A DNA stretch of 19,610 nt from Corynebacterium sp. UBA2622. GTDB lineage: Bacteria; Actinomycetota; Actinomycetes; Mycobacteriales; Mycobacteriaceae. A program made the translations under genes and the position numbers. Where the stretch lies: positions 503 to 20,112 of the forward strand of contig NZ_DDJO01000013.1 of NCBI RefSeq assembly GCF_002339505.1, in the 5' to 3' direction. The notes below the pieces were generated by a model. That model was given only the letters and a program-made list of their open reading frames with translations, had not been told where the DNA came from and ran no database searches. Shown one piece after another: positions 6,767 to 16,247 of the stretch. Numbering within the stretch: the first letter of the stretch is position 1; every line of letters begins with the position of its first letter.

Positions 6767-8238
6767 GAGCCGGCCTCCTTGGTCACTGCGGCCAGGGGCA
6801 GGGAGTCGGTGACCACGTTCGGGTCCACCCCCGACACCCCGGGCGCGAGCAGAACGATGTTGGGTGCGTTGACGAGGGTCAGCGCGGCCGCGTCCTCCAT
6901 GATCTGGTCCACGGCGGCGCGCATGTTCTCCTCCTGTGCCCCCACCTCGGCCGCGGCGAGGAGCTCGCGGGTACGGGGTGAGTCGTAGCCCAGGTAATAC
7001 TTCGGGTTGCCGAAGAGCATGGGCACGTCGCGCGGTTCCACGTGCGCCACCAGGGAGGCCTGGTAGTCGTGGCCCTTGAGCACCCGGTTGAGCCAGACGG
7101 CGGGGAACTCCACGGTTTCGAGGTGGACATCGAACCCGACGTCGCGAAGCTGCGAGAAGATGAGCTCGCTCGCGGTTTGGGTGTAGGGGAGGCTGGGGAC
7201 GGTGATGGTGACCTCGGGGGTTCGCCCGGCGAGGAGTTCGCGGGCCCTGTCCGGGTCGTGGGGGTAGTAGTCGCGGCCGGGGAACCAGGGGTCGGTGGGG
7301 GGAACGGGAGCGCCGCCGGTATCTGCGGCCATGCCGTTGTAGACCACCTGGTTGAGCGCGGCGCGGTCGATGGCGTAGGCGGCGGCCCTGCGCACGTCCG
7401 GGTCGTCGAAGGGGGCGGCGCGGTTGTTCATGCTGAACAGCACTTCCCCGTTTGTGGTGCCCACCTCGACGCCGACATCACCCGGCAGGGCGCCGAGCAG
7501 CTCGGGGGCCTGCATCGACCACACCACGTCAACGTCGCCCACGCGCAGGGCGTTGACGGCGGAGACGGAGTCGCCGAAGTAGCGGATCGTCGCGTTGTGC
7601 CCCGGCGCCCCGCCCTGGTAGTCGCTGCGGGCGTCGAAGGAGACGGCCTCACCGGGGTTGAAGGAGCGCAGCGTGTAGGGGCCGGTGCCCAGGGGGGCGG
7701 TGGCGAGCCGGCCGATGCTCTCGGGGGTCATCATCGCCCCGGTGAAGGTACCCATGGACCACAGCCAGCTCGTCGAGGGGGCGGTCAGCGTGACCCTGAG
7801 CGTGTGCGGGTCGAGGGCCTCCACGGACCGCACCGGCGCCATGTTCGCTTTCAGGGCGTTGGTCCAGCAATCGCGGACGTACTCGATCGAGAACTTCGCG
7901 TCCTCGGCGGTGAAGGGTTTGCCGTTGGAGAAGGTCGCGTCGTTGCGCAGGTGGAAGGTGTACTCGGTTGCCGCGTCGTTGACCTCCCAGGAGGTGGCGA
8001 GCAGGGGCTGGGGGGCGCCCGAGCCGTCGATGCGCACGAGCGTCTCGTAGACGTTGCCCATGAGCGCCTGCGGCGCGGCGGCCCCGGAGACGGTGGTGAA
8101 GTCGAGCCCGGCCGGGGCCGCAGAGGCGGCCACGACCACCCCGTCGTGCTCCCGGGCGTCCGGTCGGCCCCCGCACGCCGTGAGCGGCAGCAAGGCGGCT
8201 GCGGTCACGAGCGCGACCGCGCCCCGGTGGGATTTCAT
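6763..8238 (-). CDS. lipoprotein substrate-binding protein, family 5 (DppA/OppA-like)
   Basis: Extracytoplasmic receptor of the importer, 491 aa. The N-terminus MKSHRGAVALVTAAALLPLTAC is a lipoprotein signal with lipobox LTAC; Cys22 would carry the lipid anchor. The mature part has family 5 traits: ATSWEVNDAATEYTFHLRNDATFSNGKPFTAEDA near the front, an ALPGDVGVE... then NNRAAPFDDPDVRRAAAYAIDR central stretch, and YDSPRTRELL near the C-terminus. The ligand could be a di- or oligopeptide, or another family 5 ligand such as nickel chelates or glutathione; the sequence alone does not decide. ATG 8238 is chosen because it starts a clean signal peptide. The frame stays open far upstream (to 8859), but that part is antisense-type shadow of the monooxygenase gene. 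First gene of the four-gene importer operon. Confidence 0.93.
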   Translation of the reverse strand: MKSHRGAVALVTAAALLPLTACGGRPDAREHDGVVVAASAAPAGLDFTTVSGAAAPQALMGNVYETLVRIDGSGAPQPLLATSWEVNDAATEYTFHLRNDATFSNGKPFTAEDAKFSIEYVRDCWTNALKANMAPVRSVEALDPHTLRVTLTAPSTSWLWSMGTFTGAMMTPESIGRLATAPLGTGPYTLRSFNPGEAVSFDARSDYQGGAPGHNATIRYFGDSVSAVNALRVGDVDVVWSMQAPELLGALPGDVGVEVGTTNGEVLFSMNNRAAPFDDPDVRRAAAYAIDRAALNQVVYNGMAADTGGAPVPPTDPWFPGRDYYPHDPDRARELLAGRTPEVTITVPSLPYTQTASELIFSQLRDVGFDVHLETVEFPAVWLNRVLKGHDYQASLVAHVEPRDVPMLFGNPKYYLGYDSPRTRELLAAAEVGAQEENMRAAVDQIMEDAAALTLVNAPNIVLLAPGVSGVDPNVVTDSLPLAAVTKEAGS

Positions 8239-8246
8239 GAGTGAAT

Positions 8247-8252
8247 AGGATA
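8247..8252 (-). promoter_or_regulatory. -10 element of the ABC importer operon
   Basis: Minus strand TATCCT, eight bases before the ATG at 8238, with no Shine-Dalgarno between: probably leaderless. A possible -35, TTTGCC at 8274-8269, stands 16 bases upstream. The spacer contains CGGC-GTAA-GCCG (8268-8257), an inverted repeat that could be an operator. Confidence 0.5.
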
Positions 8253-8291
8253 CACACGGCTTACGCCGGGCAAATCCCCAGCGACCACCCG

Positions 8292-9281
8292 CTACCTTCC
8301 CAGCCAGTGGTGTGCCAGGATCTCCATGCCGCGCAGCGACTCCCCGTGGCTGCCGGCCTGCAACGAGATCATCAGCTCGTCGGCCTTGGAGTGCTCCGCG
8401 AACCAGGTGAGGTACTCGGCGACCTCGGGGCCCGTCCCCTTTGCTGTGTAGCGCAGCATGTCGGTGATCTGCCGGCCCTGGAAGGAGTCGACCACCGCGT
8501 CGAGCTGGTCGTCGTTGAGCAGCTGTCCCCGCCGCCCGCTGAGGGCGCGCACGCGGTTGCGGTGCACGATGCGGGTCTGGCGCTCGGCATCCTCGGTGGT
8601 CTCGGCGGCGGTGACGTTGACGGCCGCGATGAGGTAGGGCTCCGGATAGCGCTCGGAGGGCTCGTAGTTCTCCTTGTAGAAGGTCGTGGCCTGCTCCAGC
8701 TGCTGCGGCGCGAAGTGGGAGGCGAAGGAGTAGGGCAGGCCGAGCTTCGCGGCCAGCGACGCGCCGAACATGGAGGAGCCGAGGATGTAGAGCGGCACGT
8801 TGGTGCCCCTGCCGGGGTAGGCCGCGACGCCGTGGATGGGGGAGTCGTCGGAGAGCCACGCCTGCAGCTCGAGCACGTCCTCGGGGAAGCGCTCGGCGGA
8901 GCGGGGGTCGCGGCGCAGCGCGCGGCCGAGGGTCTGCTGGTCGGTTCCGGGGGCGCGGCCCAGCCCGAGGTCGATGCGGCCCGGGTAGAGCTCCTCGAGC
9001 ATGCCGAACTGCTCGGCAACGACGTAGGGGGCGTGGTTGGGGAGCATCACACCGCCGGCACCGAGACGGATGGTGGATGTGCGCGCCCCGATATGGGCGA
9101 TGAGCACGGCCGGGACCGAGGAGGCGATGGAGCCCATGTTGTGGTGCTCCGAGTACCAGACGCGCGAAAACCCCAGCGATTCCGCCTTCCGCGCGAGCGC
9201 CACGGAACGTTCCATGGACTCGGCGGGGGATTCGCCGGGGTAGACGGTGCAGAAGTCGAGAAGGGAGAGCGGTTGAGTCAT
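8292..9281 (-). CDS. LLM-class flavin-dependent monooxygenase (luciferase-like, YhbW-type)
   Basis: Cytoplasmic FMN/F420-class TIM-barrel oxidoreductase; the substrate is unknown. 329 aa, usual for the group. Visible landmarks of single-subunit luciferase-like enzymes: SLLDFCTVYPGESP at the N-terminus, RVWYSEHHNMGSIASSVPAVL (about 40-60), RLGAGGVMLPNHAPYVVAEQF (about 72-92), and the flavin-phosphate region PGRIDLGLGRAPGTDQQTLG (about 99-118). It starts at ATG 9281, only nine bases after the brnQ stop, so it is probably the second gene of a brnQ operon. I recall a similar brnQ neighbour in C. glutamicum, which supports conserved pairing but says nothing about the reaction. The 53 bases between its stop and the next operon hold the importer promoter and no strong terminator. 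Confidence 0.88.
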   Translation of the reverse strand: MTQPLSLLDFCTVYPGESPAESMERSVALARKAESLGFSRVWYSEHHNMGSIASSVPAVLIAHIGARTSTIRLGAGGVMLPNHAPYVVAEQFGMLEELYPGRIDLGLGRAPGTDQQTLGRALRRDPRSAERFPEDVLELQAWLSDDSPIHGVAAYPGRGTNVPLYILGSSMFGASLAAKLGLPYSFASHFAPQQLEQATTFYKENYEPSERYPEPYLIAAVNVTAAETTEDAERQTRIVHRNRVRALSGRRGQLLNDDQLDAVVDSFQGRQITDMLRYTAKGTGPEVAEYLTWFAEHSKADELMISLQAGSHGESLRGMEILAHHWLGR

Positions 9282-9290
9282 TCCACCACG

Positions 9291-10691
9291 CTACGCGGTG
9301 ACGACCTCTCCGTCGACGGTCTCGTTGGTGCCGATCGCCATCGGCGTACGCGGCTTAGCCAGGTCGACGGCCAGGCCGATGAGGAAGGCCACGGCGACGG
9401 GGACAACCCAGCCGAGGTCCACGTCGTGGAACGGCGCCCAGGACACCAGCGGGGTCAGGGCATCGGCGGCCCAACCCTGCGCGATGCAGGTCTCGATGGC
9501 GGAACAGATCACCGCGACCCAGATCGGGAGGGTGAAGGCCCACGTGAAGCGGGTGCGGCGGCGGAAGGCGGGCTCGACCAGGGTGACAAAGATCAGCGCG
9601 ATGGCCGGCGGGTAGAGGAACCCGATCACGGGCGCCGCGACGGACATGACGAAGTCCAGGCCCTGGGTGGCGATGAGGGCGGAGGTCACCGCGAAGATGA
9701 TCGCCCACGTCTTGTAGGAGCCGGGGAACTGGGTGCTGAAGTACTCGGCGGTGGCGGTGATCAGGCCCACGGCGGTGGTCATGCAGGCCAGGAGCACGAT
9801 GAGGGAGAAGATGATCTGCCCGACCATGCCCATGGTGAGGTTGGACGCGTCGGCGAGCAAGCCCGCCCCGTTGGCGTACTGCTCCGGGTTGGGGATGATG
9901 CGCCCGATGGAGCCGAGGCCGAGGTAGATCAGGCCGAGCATGGCCCCGGCGCCGACGCCGGCCATGATCGTTCCGTTGACCACGGCCTTACCCTCCGGGA
10001 AGCCCTTGTAGCGCAGCGTGGAGATGACCACGATGGAAAACGCCAGCGCGGCGATGGAGTCCATGGTGAGGTAGCCCTGCAGCAGGCCGGAGGTGAAGGG
10101 GTTCTCGGCGTAGGTCTCGCCGGGCTGGCGCGGGTCGGCGTGCCACTTGAACAGGGACACGGCGATCATGACGACCAGCAGGACCACCAGCGCCGGGGTG
10201 AGGAACTTGCCCAGCTTCTCCATGATCGTGTTCGGGTTCCAGGACAGCGCGAGGGCGACGCCGAAGAAGATGATGTTGAACACGGCGGAGGCGAAGAAGC
10301 CCTCAACGCCGAACAGCGGGGTCACGGCCGTCTCGAAGGTCACCGCGCCGGTGCGGGGCAGCGCGTAGCAGGCGCCGATGGACAGGTACGCCAGGACGGG
10401 GAAGACCACGCCGAAGACGGAGCCGGCGCGCTGCGCCAGATCGCGCACGTTCGCGCCCGACAGTGCGATGGCGATGACCGCCAGCACCGGCAGCAGGGCA
10501 CCGGTGCCGAGGAAGCCGAGGATGGCGGGCCAGAAGTTGTCGCCTGCCTCGACGGCGAGCATCGGCGGGAAGATGAGGTTGCCCGCACCGAAAAACATGG
10601 AAAACAGCGCGAGCGCCGTAACGAAGATCGCGGTGGCCGACGAGCCACCCTTGGAATCTGGGTTGTCGTCTCTCGCGACAGTGGAGCCCAT
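9291..10691 (-). CDS. brnQ: branched-chain amino acid:cation symporter BrnQ
   Basis: LIVCS-family carrier importing isoleucine, leucine and valine with Na+ or H+ across the membrane. 466 aa with about twelve hydrophobic segments. The family hallmark ALFSMFFGAGNLIFPPMLA lies at about 26-44; GYLTMDSIAALAFSIVV, and EQYANGAGLLADAS in a later loop, are also typical of BrnQ. ATG 10691 is chosen because AAGGAGG stands seven bases upstream and the frame then begins with a short hydrophilic tail (MGSTVARDDNPDSKGG). The frame is open to 10955, but that extension overlaps the maltokinase gene and lacks sense. The monooxygenase starts nine bases after its stop. In C. glutamicum brnQ follows aecD; here the gene upstream is maltokinase, with a separate promoter region between. 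Confidence 0.95.
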   Translation of the reverse strand: MGSTVARDDNPDSKGGSSATAIFVTALALFSMFFGAGNLIFPPMLAVEAGDNFWPAILGFLGTGALLPVLAVIAIALSGANVRDLAQRAGSVFGVVFPVLAYLSIGACYALPRTGAVTFETAVTPLFGVEGFFASAVFNIIFFGVALALSWNPNTIMEKLGKFLTPALVVLLVVMIAVSLFKWHADPRQPGETYAENPFTSGLLQGYLTMDSIAALAFSIVVISTLRYKGFPEGKAVVNGTIMAGVGAGAMLGLIYLGLGSIGRIIPNPEQYANGAGLLADASNLTMGMVGQIIFSLIVLLACMTTAVGLITATAEYFSTQFPGSYKTWAIIFAVTSALIATQGLDFVMSVAAPVIGFLYPPAIALIFVTLVEPAFRRRTRFTWAFTLPIWVAVICSAIETCIAQGWAADALTPLVSWAPFHDVDLGWVVPVAVAFLIGLAVDLAKPRTPMAIGTNETVDGEVVTA

Positions 10692-10723
10692 GGAAACCCT
10701 CCTTGTAGACGTGGAACTGCCTA

Positions 10724-10729
10724 AGAGTA
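10724..10729 (-). promoter_or_regulatory. candidate -10 element of brnQ
   Basis: Minus strand TACTCT gives a start near 10717 and a leader of roughly 25 nt containing AAGGAGGG. Upstream, CCAAAAAATTAG (10762-10751) forms an A-rich block near -35 to -45 that could act like an UP element. The -35 itself is poor. Confidence 0.4.
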
Positions 10730-10786
10730 CCCCGTCAGGAGCGTTAACGGCTAATTTTTTGGAACCGTTTTTCCCGCACAGTGGAA

Positions 10787-11866
10787 TCAGGCGAGCGCGC
10801 GGATCGCCCGAAGCGGAATCTCCACCCAGTCCGGCCGGTTGTTGGCCTCGTAGACCACCTCGTACGCGGCCTTGTCCGCCACGTACGCGGCGAGGATCGG
10901 GTCGCGCCGGGCCCCGTACCCCTCGAGCAGCTTGTCGACGCCCCACTTCTCCCACTTTTCGCCCTTCGCACCCATCGCGGCGGCGTAACCGAAGGAGCGG
11001 ACCATCCCGGCAACGTCGCGCAGCCGGTGGTCGGGGGAGCGGCGCTCCTCCAGCGGGCGGGCGGGCTCCCCCTCGAAGTCGATGAGGTACCAGCGCTCGC
11101 CGGTCTTCAGCGTCTGGCCGAGGTGCAGGTCACCGTGAATGCGCTGGACCTCCACCTCGACGCGGGGGATGCGCGCGTAGAGGCCGCGCAGCGCGTCCTC
11201 GTGCTCCGCGAGCTGCGGGGCACGGGAGACGAGGGAATCCAGGTGGGCGTTGAGCGCGCGGGTGAGGCTCTCACCCGGCACCGTCTCGGTGCCGAACGCG
11301 GCAGCCAGCGCGTCGTGCACGGTGCGCACCGCCGCCCCGAGCTCGGCCGGGTCGCCCAGTCCCGAGCCGGTGGCCAGCTGGAAACCGTCCACCCCGCCGC
11401 GGATGAGCTCCTGCTGCATCGCCAGCACGCAGCCGTCGCGCTCCACGTGGCCGCGCACACCGGCCACGTTGGGGCAGTCGGCGATGCCGGTAAGCAGTTC
11501 CACGTCGGGGTTGATGCCCCGTTCCAGGCGGCGGAAGACCTTGAGCACCCACTCGTCGTCGACGATGAGGGAGGAGTTGGACTGCTCCGCCCCCATCGGC
11601 CGGGCGCGCCGGCCGCCCACCTCGCCGTGGACCTCCCCGAAACTGCGGCAGTGCTCCAGGTAGGCCTGTGCGCCTGGCTCGCCGCCGAGGGCGTCGCGCT
11701 CGCCCGCCGGGTCGGTGAGGACCTGGTAGGTGTCGGTGGTGCGGCCGTGGGTGACGTCGAGAAGCTGCCACCGGAACTGGCCGGCGGGCGACTCCGCGGC
11801 GACGCTGACCGCGTCCACGGGCTCGGACTTGGCGCCGTAGAAGCGCTCGGTGCTGATGTCGATCAC
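10787..11866 (-). CDS. mak: maltokinase (Mak/Pep2 type)
   Basis: ATP-dependent phosphorylation of maltose to maltose-1-phosphate, the donor for GlgE glucan synthesis. 359 aa with an aminoglycoside phosphotransferase-like fold. EQSNSS at 94-99 is the nucleotide loop, Lys109 (VLKVF) the lobe lysine, HGDLHLGQ at 244-251 the catalytic loop with Asp246, and IDFEGEPARP at 262-271 the metal-binding motif with Asp263. Mycobacterial maltokinases are about 455 aa; this one is shorter, mainly before EQSNSS and in the middle, yet all catalytic motifs are present. The GTG start at 11866 lies 12 bases after the treS stop, with AGGGGG overlapping that stop as a likely ribosome binding site. Its pairing with treS is what identifies maltose as substrate. 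Confidence 0.9.
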   Translation of the reverse strand: MIDISTERFYGAKSEPVDAVSVAAESPAGQFRWQLLDVTHGRTTDTYQVLTDPAGERDALGGEPGAQAYLEHCRSFGEVHGEVGGRRARPMGAEQSNSSLIVDDEWVLKVFRRLERGINPDVELLTGIADCPNVAGVRGHVERDGCVLAMQQELIRGGVDGFQLATGSGLGDPAELGAAVRTVHDALAAAFGTETVPGESLTRALNAHLDSLVSRAPQLAEHEDALRGLYARIPRVEVEVQRIHGDLHLGQTLKTGERWYLIDFEGEPARPLEERRSPDHRLRDVAGMVRSFGYAAAMGAKGEKWEKWGVDKLLEGYGARRDPILAAYVADKAAYEVVYEANNRPDWVEIPLRAIRALA

Positions 11867-11878
11867 GGTGGAGACCCC

Positions 11879-13573
<1,695 letters not shown>

Positions 13574-13581
13574 GTGGCACC

Positions 13582-13587
13582 ACGTTA
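13582..13587 (-). promoter_or_regulatory. -10 element of treS-mak, probable leaderless
   Basis: Minus strand TAACGT ends eight bases before the treS ATG, with no Shine-Dalgarno in between. No clear -35. Confidence 0.4.
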
Positions 13588-13622
13588 GCGGGATCGCTTT
13601 TTTCGCGCGCACCGGCCCGCGC

Positions 13623-13651
13623 GTTGTGCAGTTGTGCAACAGTGTTGTTCA
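13623..13651 (+). repeat. three GTTGTKCA repeats, candidate operator for the ABC-2 exporter
   Basis: GTTGTGCA is present twice in perfect tandem (13623-13630, 13631-13638), and a 7/8 match GTTGTTCA follows at 13644-13651. The palindrome CAACAGTGTTG (13637-13647) overlaps copies two and three. The block lies 44 bases before the exporter ATG, in the 121-bp divergent region with treS, where regulator binding would be expected. No TANNNT box can be found on the plus strand here. Confidence 0.45.
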
Positions 13652-13655
13652 GCAG

Positions 13656-13669
13656 CGGGGCCAGCCCCG
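13656..13669 (+). other. small GC hairpin in the exporter 5' region
   Basis: CGGGG-CCAG-CCCCG forms a five-base-pair stem with a four-base loop, just upstream of the ribosome binding site AGGAGGAG. No T-run follows, so it is not a classical terminator. Confidence 0.25.
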
Positions 13670-13694
13670 GCAACCGACCCAGGAGGAGCAGTGC

Positions 13695-14585
13695 ATGCCC
13701 ACCCTTGAGATACGGGATCTCTCGAAGCGCTTCGGCGGGACACAGGCGCTGGACGGAATGAGCCTGAGCATCCATCCCGGAGAGATCTACGGCTTCGTCG
13801 GCTCCAACGGTGCCGGGAAGTCGACCACCATGCGCATCGCGCTGGGCGTCCTCGCGGCGGACGGGGGCGAGGTGCTTTTCGACGGCCGCCCCCTCGACGA
13901 CGACACCCGCCGGCGCATCGGGTACATGCCCGAGGAACGCGGCCTCTACGGCAAGGAGAAGATCCTCGACCAGCTGGTCTTCCTGGCCAGGCTGCACGGC
14001 GTGGGGGAACCGGAGGCGAAGCGAAACGGGCGGGCCCTTCTGGAGGAGCTCGGCCTGGGCGAGCGCCTCGACGACAAGCTCGACGACCTCTCGCTCGGCA
14101 ACCAGCAGCGCGTCCAGCTCGCCGCGAGCCTGATCCACGACCCCGACGTGCTCATCCTCGACGAACCCTTCTCCGGCCTCGACCCCGTGGCCGTCGACGT
14201 GATGAGCCGGATGCTCGTCTCCCGCGCCCGGGACCACGGCGTGCCGGTGATCTTCTCCTCCCACCAGCTCGACCTGGTGCAGAGGCTGTGCGACAGGGTC
14301 GGCATTGTTTCCCGGGGGAGGATGGTGGCGGAGGGGGCCGTCGACGAGCTGCGCGCCCGCGGCCCGGTGCGCTACCGCGTGGGCACCACCGCGCGCGACT
14401 GGTACCCGAAGGGCACCGCCCCCGTCCTCGAGGCGTCCGACCACGTCGTCCTGGAGGTCGCCGACACCGGGGCTGCGGGGGCGGACCAGCGGATCCTGCG
14501 CGCCGCCCTCGCCGCCGGCGAGGTGCACGAATTCACCCGCGTCGTCCCCGATCTCACCGACCTGTTCAAGGAGGCCGTGCAGTAA
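13695..14585 (+). CDS. ABC-2 exporter ATP-binding protein (NatA-like)
   Basis: ATPase partner of the adjacent permease; 296 aa. Walker A GSNGAGKST at 36-44, signature LSLGNQQ at 132-138 (LSLGN variant typical of NatA-like ATPases), Walker B VLILDEP at 152-158 with Glu157, and the H-loop in SSHQLD. The C-terminal 80 residues form an accessory domain seen in this family. ATG 13695 is selected for the AGGAGGAG sequence (13681-13688) six bases upstream. It overlaps the permease by one base (TAATG), so the two are translationally coupled. The substrate cannot be told; relatives export sodium, antibiotics or peptides. Confidence 0.93.
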   Translation: MPTLEIRDLSKRFGGTQALDGMSLSIHPGEIYGFVGSNGAGKSTTMRIALGVLAADGGEVLFDGRPLDDDTRRRIGYMPEERGLYGKEKILDQLVFLARLHGVGEPEAKRNGRALLEELGLGERLDDKLDDLSLGNQQRVQLAASLIHDPDVLILDEPFSGLDPVAVDVMSRMLVSRARDHGVPVIFSSHQLDLVQRLCDRVGIVSRGRMVAEGAVDELRARGPVRYRVGTTARDWYPKGTAPVLEASDHVVLEVADTGAAGADQRILRAALAAGEVHEFTRVVPDLTDLFKEAVQ

Positions 14586-15772
14586 TGGCAAACCCCAGCC
14601 CCTACTCATCCGCCGAGACCATCACAACCACCGCCCGGCGGGAAATCCAGGTGCTCTCCCGCACGAAATCCATCTGGGTGACGGTGGCGGTCCTGTTGCT
14701 CGCCGTGCTCGGGATGATCGGTTTCAGCGCCTGGAAGTCCCACCACGACGACTCATCCGGGGCCACCTCCGTCGCGGTCGTCGGCGTCCCGGCCAGCGCC
14801 TTCGACGGCTCCGGGTTCGACGTGCGGGAGTCCGCCGACCGCCCCGGGGCGGAGGGCCTGGTGCGCGGCGGGGACGTCGACGCGGCCGTCGTCGCCGGAC
14901 CGCAGGGGTGGGAGGTGCTCCAGGACGGGGACTCCGCCGGTGAAACGGTGCCGGCGGTGGAGGCCGTCGCGTCGCGCTTCGCCACCACTCAGGCGCTCGC
15001 GTCGCTCGGCGTCTCCCCGGAGCAGTTCGCCTCCGCCCTCCCGGACACGACCGTGACCGCCGTGGACGTCTCTGACGGCGGCGGTGTCACGGACGCGGAC
15101 CTGCCCAGGCTGCTCACCGCGCTGGTTGCGATGATGGTCATCGTCTTCACCGTCATCCTCTTCGCCGCCAACATCGGCAGCCGGGTCACCGCGGAGAAGT
15201 CCTCCCGGGTGGTCGAGCTCGTCCTCGCCGCCGTGCGCCCGATGGATTTCCTCGCGGGCAAGATCATCGGCAACGTGGTGTTCGGGTTCGTCCTCACAGC
15301 GCTGATCCTCGGGGTGGGGGCGGTCGGCCTCGCCGTCTCGGGGCTGGTGGACCGCGTCGAGGTGTCGTGGTCGATCCTGCCCGTGCTGCTGCTCGCCTGG
15401 CTGCTGGCGATGCTGTTCTTCGGCGCCCTCTACGCGGCGGCGGGTGCGATGGTGCAGCGCACGGAGGACCTCCAGTCCACCCAGGCACCCATCCTCTTCC
15501 TCCTCATCGCCTCGATGTACGTCCCCATGTTCGGCTGGATGCACACCTCGGCCACGTGGATCCAGGTGCTCAGCTGGATCCCGCCGTTCTCCATCTTCAC
15601 GGCCCCGATCACCTACGCCGGCGGCAACCTCAGCCTCGCCCAGCTGCTGGGGTCCTACGCCCTTGCCCTGGCGGCGACGGTGGCGGCGATGTGGCTCGCG
15701 GCCCGGATCTACCGCAGCACCATCCTCAACAACGGGCGCAGGATGTCGTGGGTGGAGGCGCTGCGGGCCTGA
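14585..15772 (+). CDS. ABC-2 exporter permease (NatB-like)
   Basis: Membrane subunit of the NatA-like exporter; 395 aa. One hydrophobic segment (about 30-48) is followed by a large extracytoplasmic domain (about 50-175) and then five membrane segments in the C-terminal half, the typical NatB/ABC-2 topology. After the second segment stands SRVTAEKSSRVVELVLAAVRPMDFLAGKIIGN, the cytoplasmic coupling region characteristic of ABC-2 permeases. The end reads YRSTILNNGRRMSWVEALRA. It begins at the A of the ATPase stop codon. No regulator gene adjoins the pair. Confidence 0.92.
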   Translation: MANPSPYSSAETITTTARREIQVLSRTKSIWVTVAVLLLAVLGMIGFSAWKSHHDDSSGATSVAVVGVPASAFDGSGFDVRESADRPGAEGLVRGGDVDAAVVAGPQGWEVLQDGDSAGETVPAVEAVASRFATTQALASLGVSPEQFASALPDTTVTAVDVSDGGGVTDADLPRLLTALVAMMVIVFTVILFAANIGSRVTAEKSSRVVELVLAAVRPMDFLAGKIIGNVVFGFVLTALILGVGAVGLAVSGLVDRVEVSWSILPVLLLAWLLAMLFFGALYAAAGAMVQRTEDLQSTQAPILFLLIASMYVPMFGWMHTSATWIQVLSWIPPFSIFTAPITYAGGNLSLAQLLGSYALALAATVAAMWLAARIYRSTILNNGRRMSWVEALRA

Positions 15773-15788
15773 CCGGGCCTCGTTTCTT

Positions 15789-15809
15789 GCCCTGCCCCCG
15801 CGGCAGGGC
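15789..15809 (+). terminator. perfect 8-bp hairpin downstream of the exporter operon
   Basis: GCCCTGCC and GGCAGGGC flank a five-base loop. The hairpin begins 16 bases after the permease stop. It lacks a T-run, so it would be a U-less terminator of the kind proposed for actinobacteria, or an mRNA-stabilising end. It also lies just upstream of the VOC promoter box. Confidence 0.45.
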
Positions 15810-15811
15810 CC

Positions 15812-15817
15812 TAGCGT
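15812..15817 (+). promoter_or_regulatory. -10 element of the VOC gene, probable leaderless
   Basis: TAGCGT ends seven bases before ATG 15825; no Shine-Dalgarno is present. A TTGCCC stands 19 bases upstream, but is part of the hairpin. Confidence 0.35.
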
Positions 15818-15824
15818 CGGCGGC

Positions 15825-16244
15825 ATGGTTGACACATCGATTTATCCCATGCCCATGTTCGTCACCTTCGCCGTCGCCGACCTGGGGCGCAGCGAAGCGC
15901 TCTACCACGCGGCCGGCTTCGTCACACTGGCCACCGTGCCCGCGCCCGACGGAAGCCCCGCGGTGGTCCACATGCGCCGGGAGCGCAACCAGGACGTCCT
16001 GCTCGTCCCGGCGGAGCACCCCGCGCGCTCCGTCACCTTCGCGGCCCACGGTGAGGACCTCACGGCGCTTGCCGACGCCCTCACCAGCGCCGGGGTGAAG
16101 GTGGACGGCCCCCGCGACACGGAGTGGCTCACCGCGGACCTCACCGCGACAGACCCCGACGGCAACACAATCGTGTTCACCCGCAGCCGCACCCCGGAAG
16201 CCGATCAGGCCCGCGAGTGGGCCAGCGGTTTCGAGATGGGGTAG
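15825..16244 (+). CDS. VOC (glyoxalase/bleomycin-resistance fold) protein
   Basis: 139-aa protein with a single vicinal-oxygen-chelate domain. It starts FVTFAVADLGRSEALYHAAGF (12-32), the usual first strand and helix, and closes with ATDPDGNTIVFTR (108-120), the hallmark last strand. The family includes metal-dependent lyases, dioxygenases and drug-binding proteins; no catalytic assignment can be made. The last residues (EADQAREWASGFEMG) extend past the fold. ATG 15825 is preferred since it leaves a full domain. It converges on the ABC exporter gene at 16248 with three bases between the stop codons. Confidence 0.85.
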   Translation: MVDTSIYPMPMFVTFAVADLGRSEALYHAAGFVTLATVPAPDGSPAVVHMRRERNQDVLLVPAEHPARSVTFAAHGEDLTALADALTSAGVKVDGPRDTEWLTADLTATDPDGNTIVFTRSRTPEADQAREWASGFEMG

Positions 16245-16247
16245 GGG

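Noticed and set aside
8239..8859. N-terminal extension of the binding-protein frame (to 698 aa)
   Set aside because: It would put a signal peptide in the middle of the protein, and it overlaps the monooxygenase; the lipoprotein signal starts at 8238.
8241..10724. 827-aa plus-strand frame opposite the monooxygenase and brnQ
   Set aside because: Low-complexity, Gly/Glu/Asp/His-rich translation with no domain; it is the complement of two well-supported genes in GC-rich DNA, where long antisense frames arise from codon bias.
10746..10769. AACGG/CCGTT inverted repeat around an A/T-rich loop downstream of maltokinase, considered as terminator
   Set aside because: Only five pairs with a 14-base loop; the T-run follows on the plus strand, where no gene ends, so it does not fit the maltokinase transcript.
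10692..10955. N-terminal extension of the brnQ frame (to 554 aa)
   Set aside because: Arg/Gly-rich sequence overlapping maltokinase; the strong AAGGAGG before ATG 10691 fixes the start.
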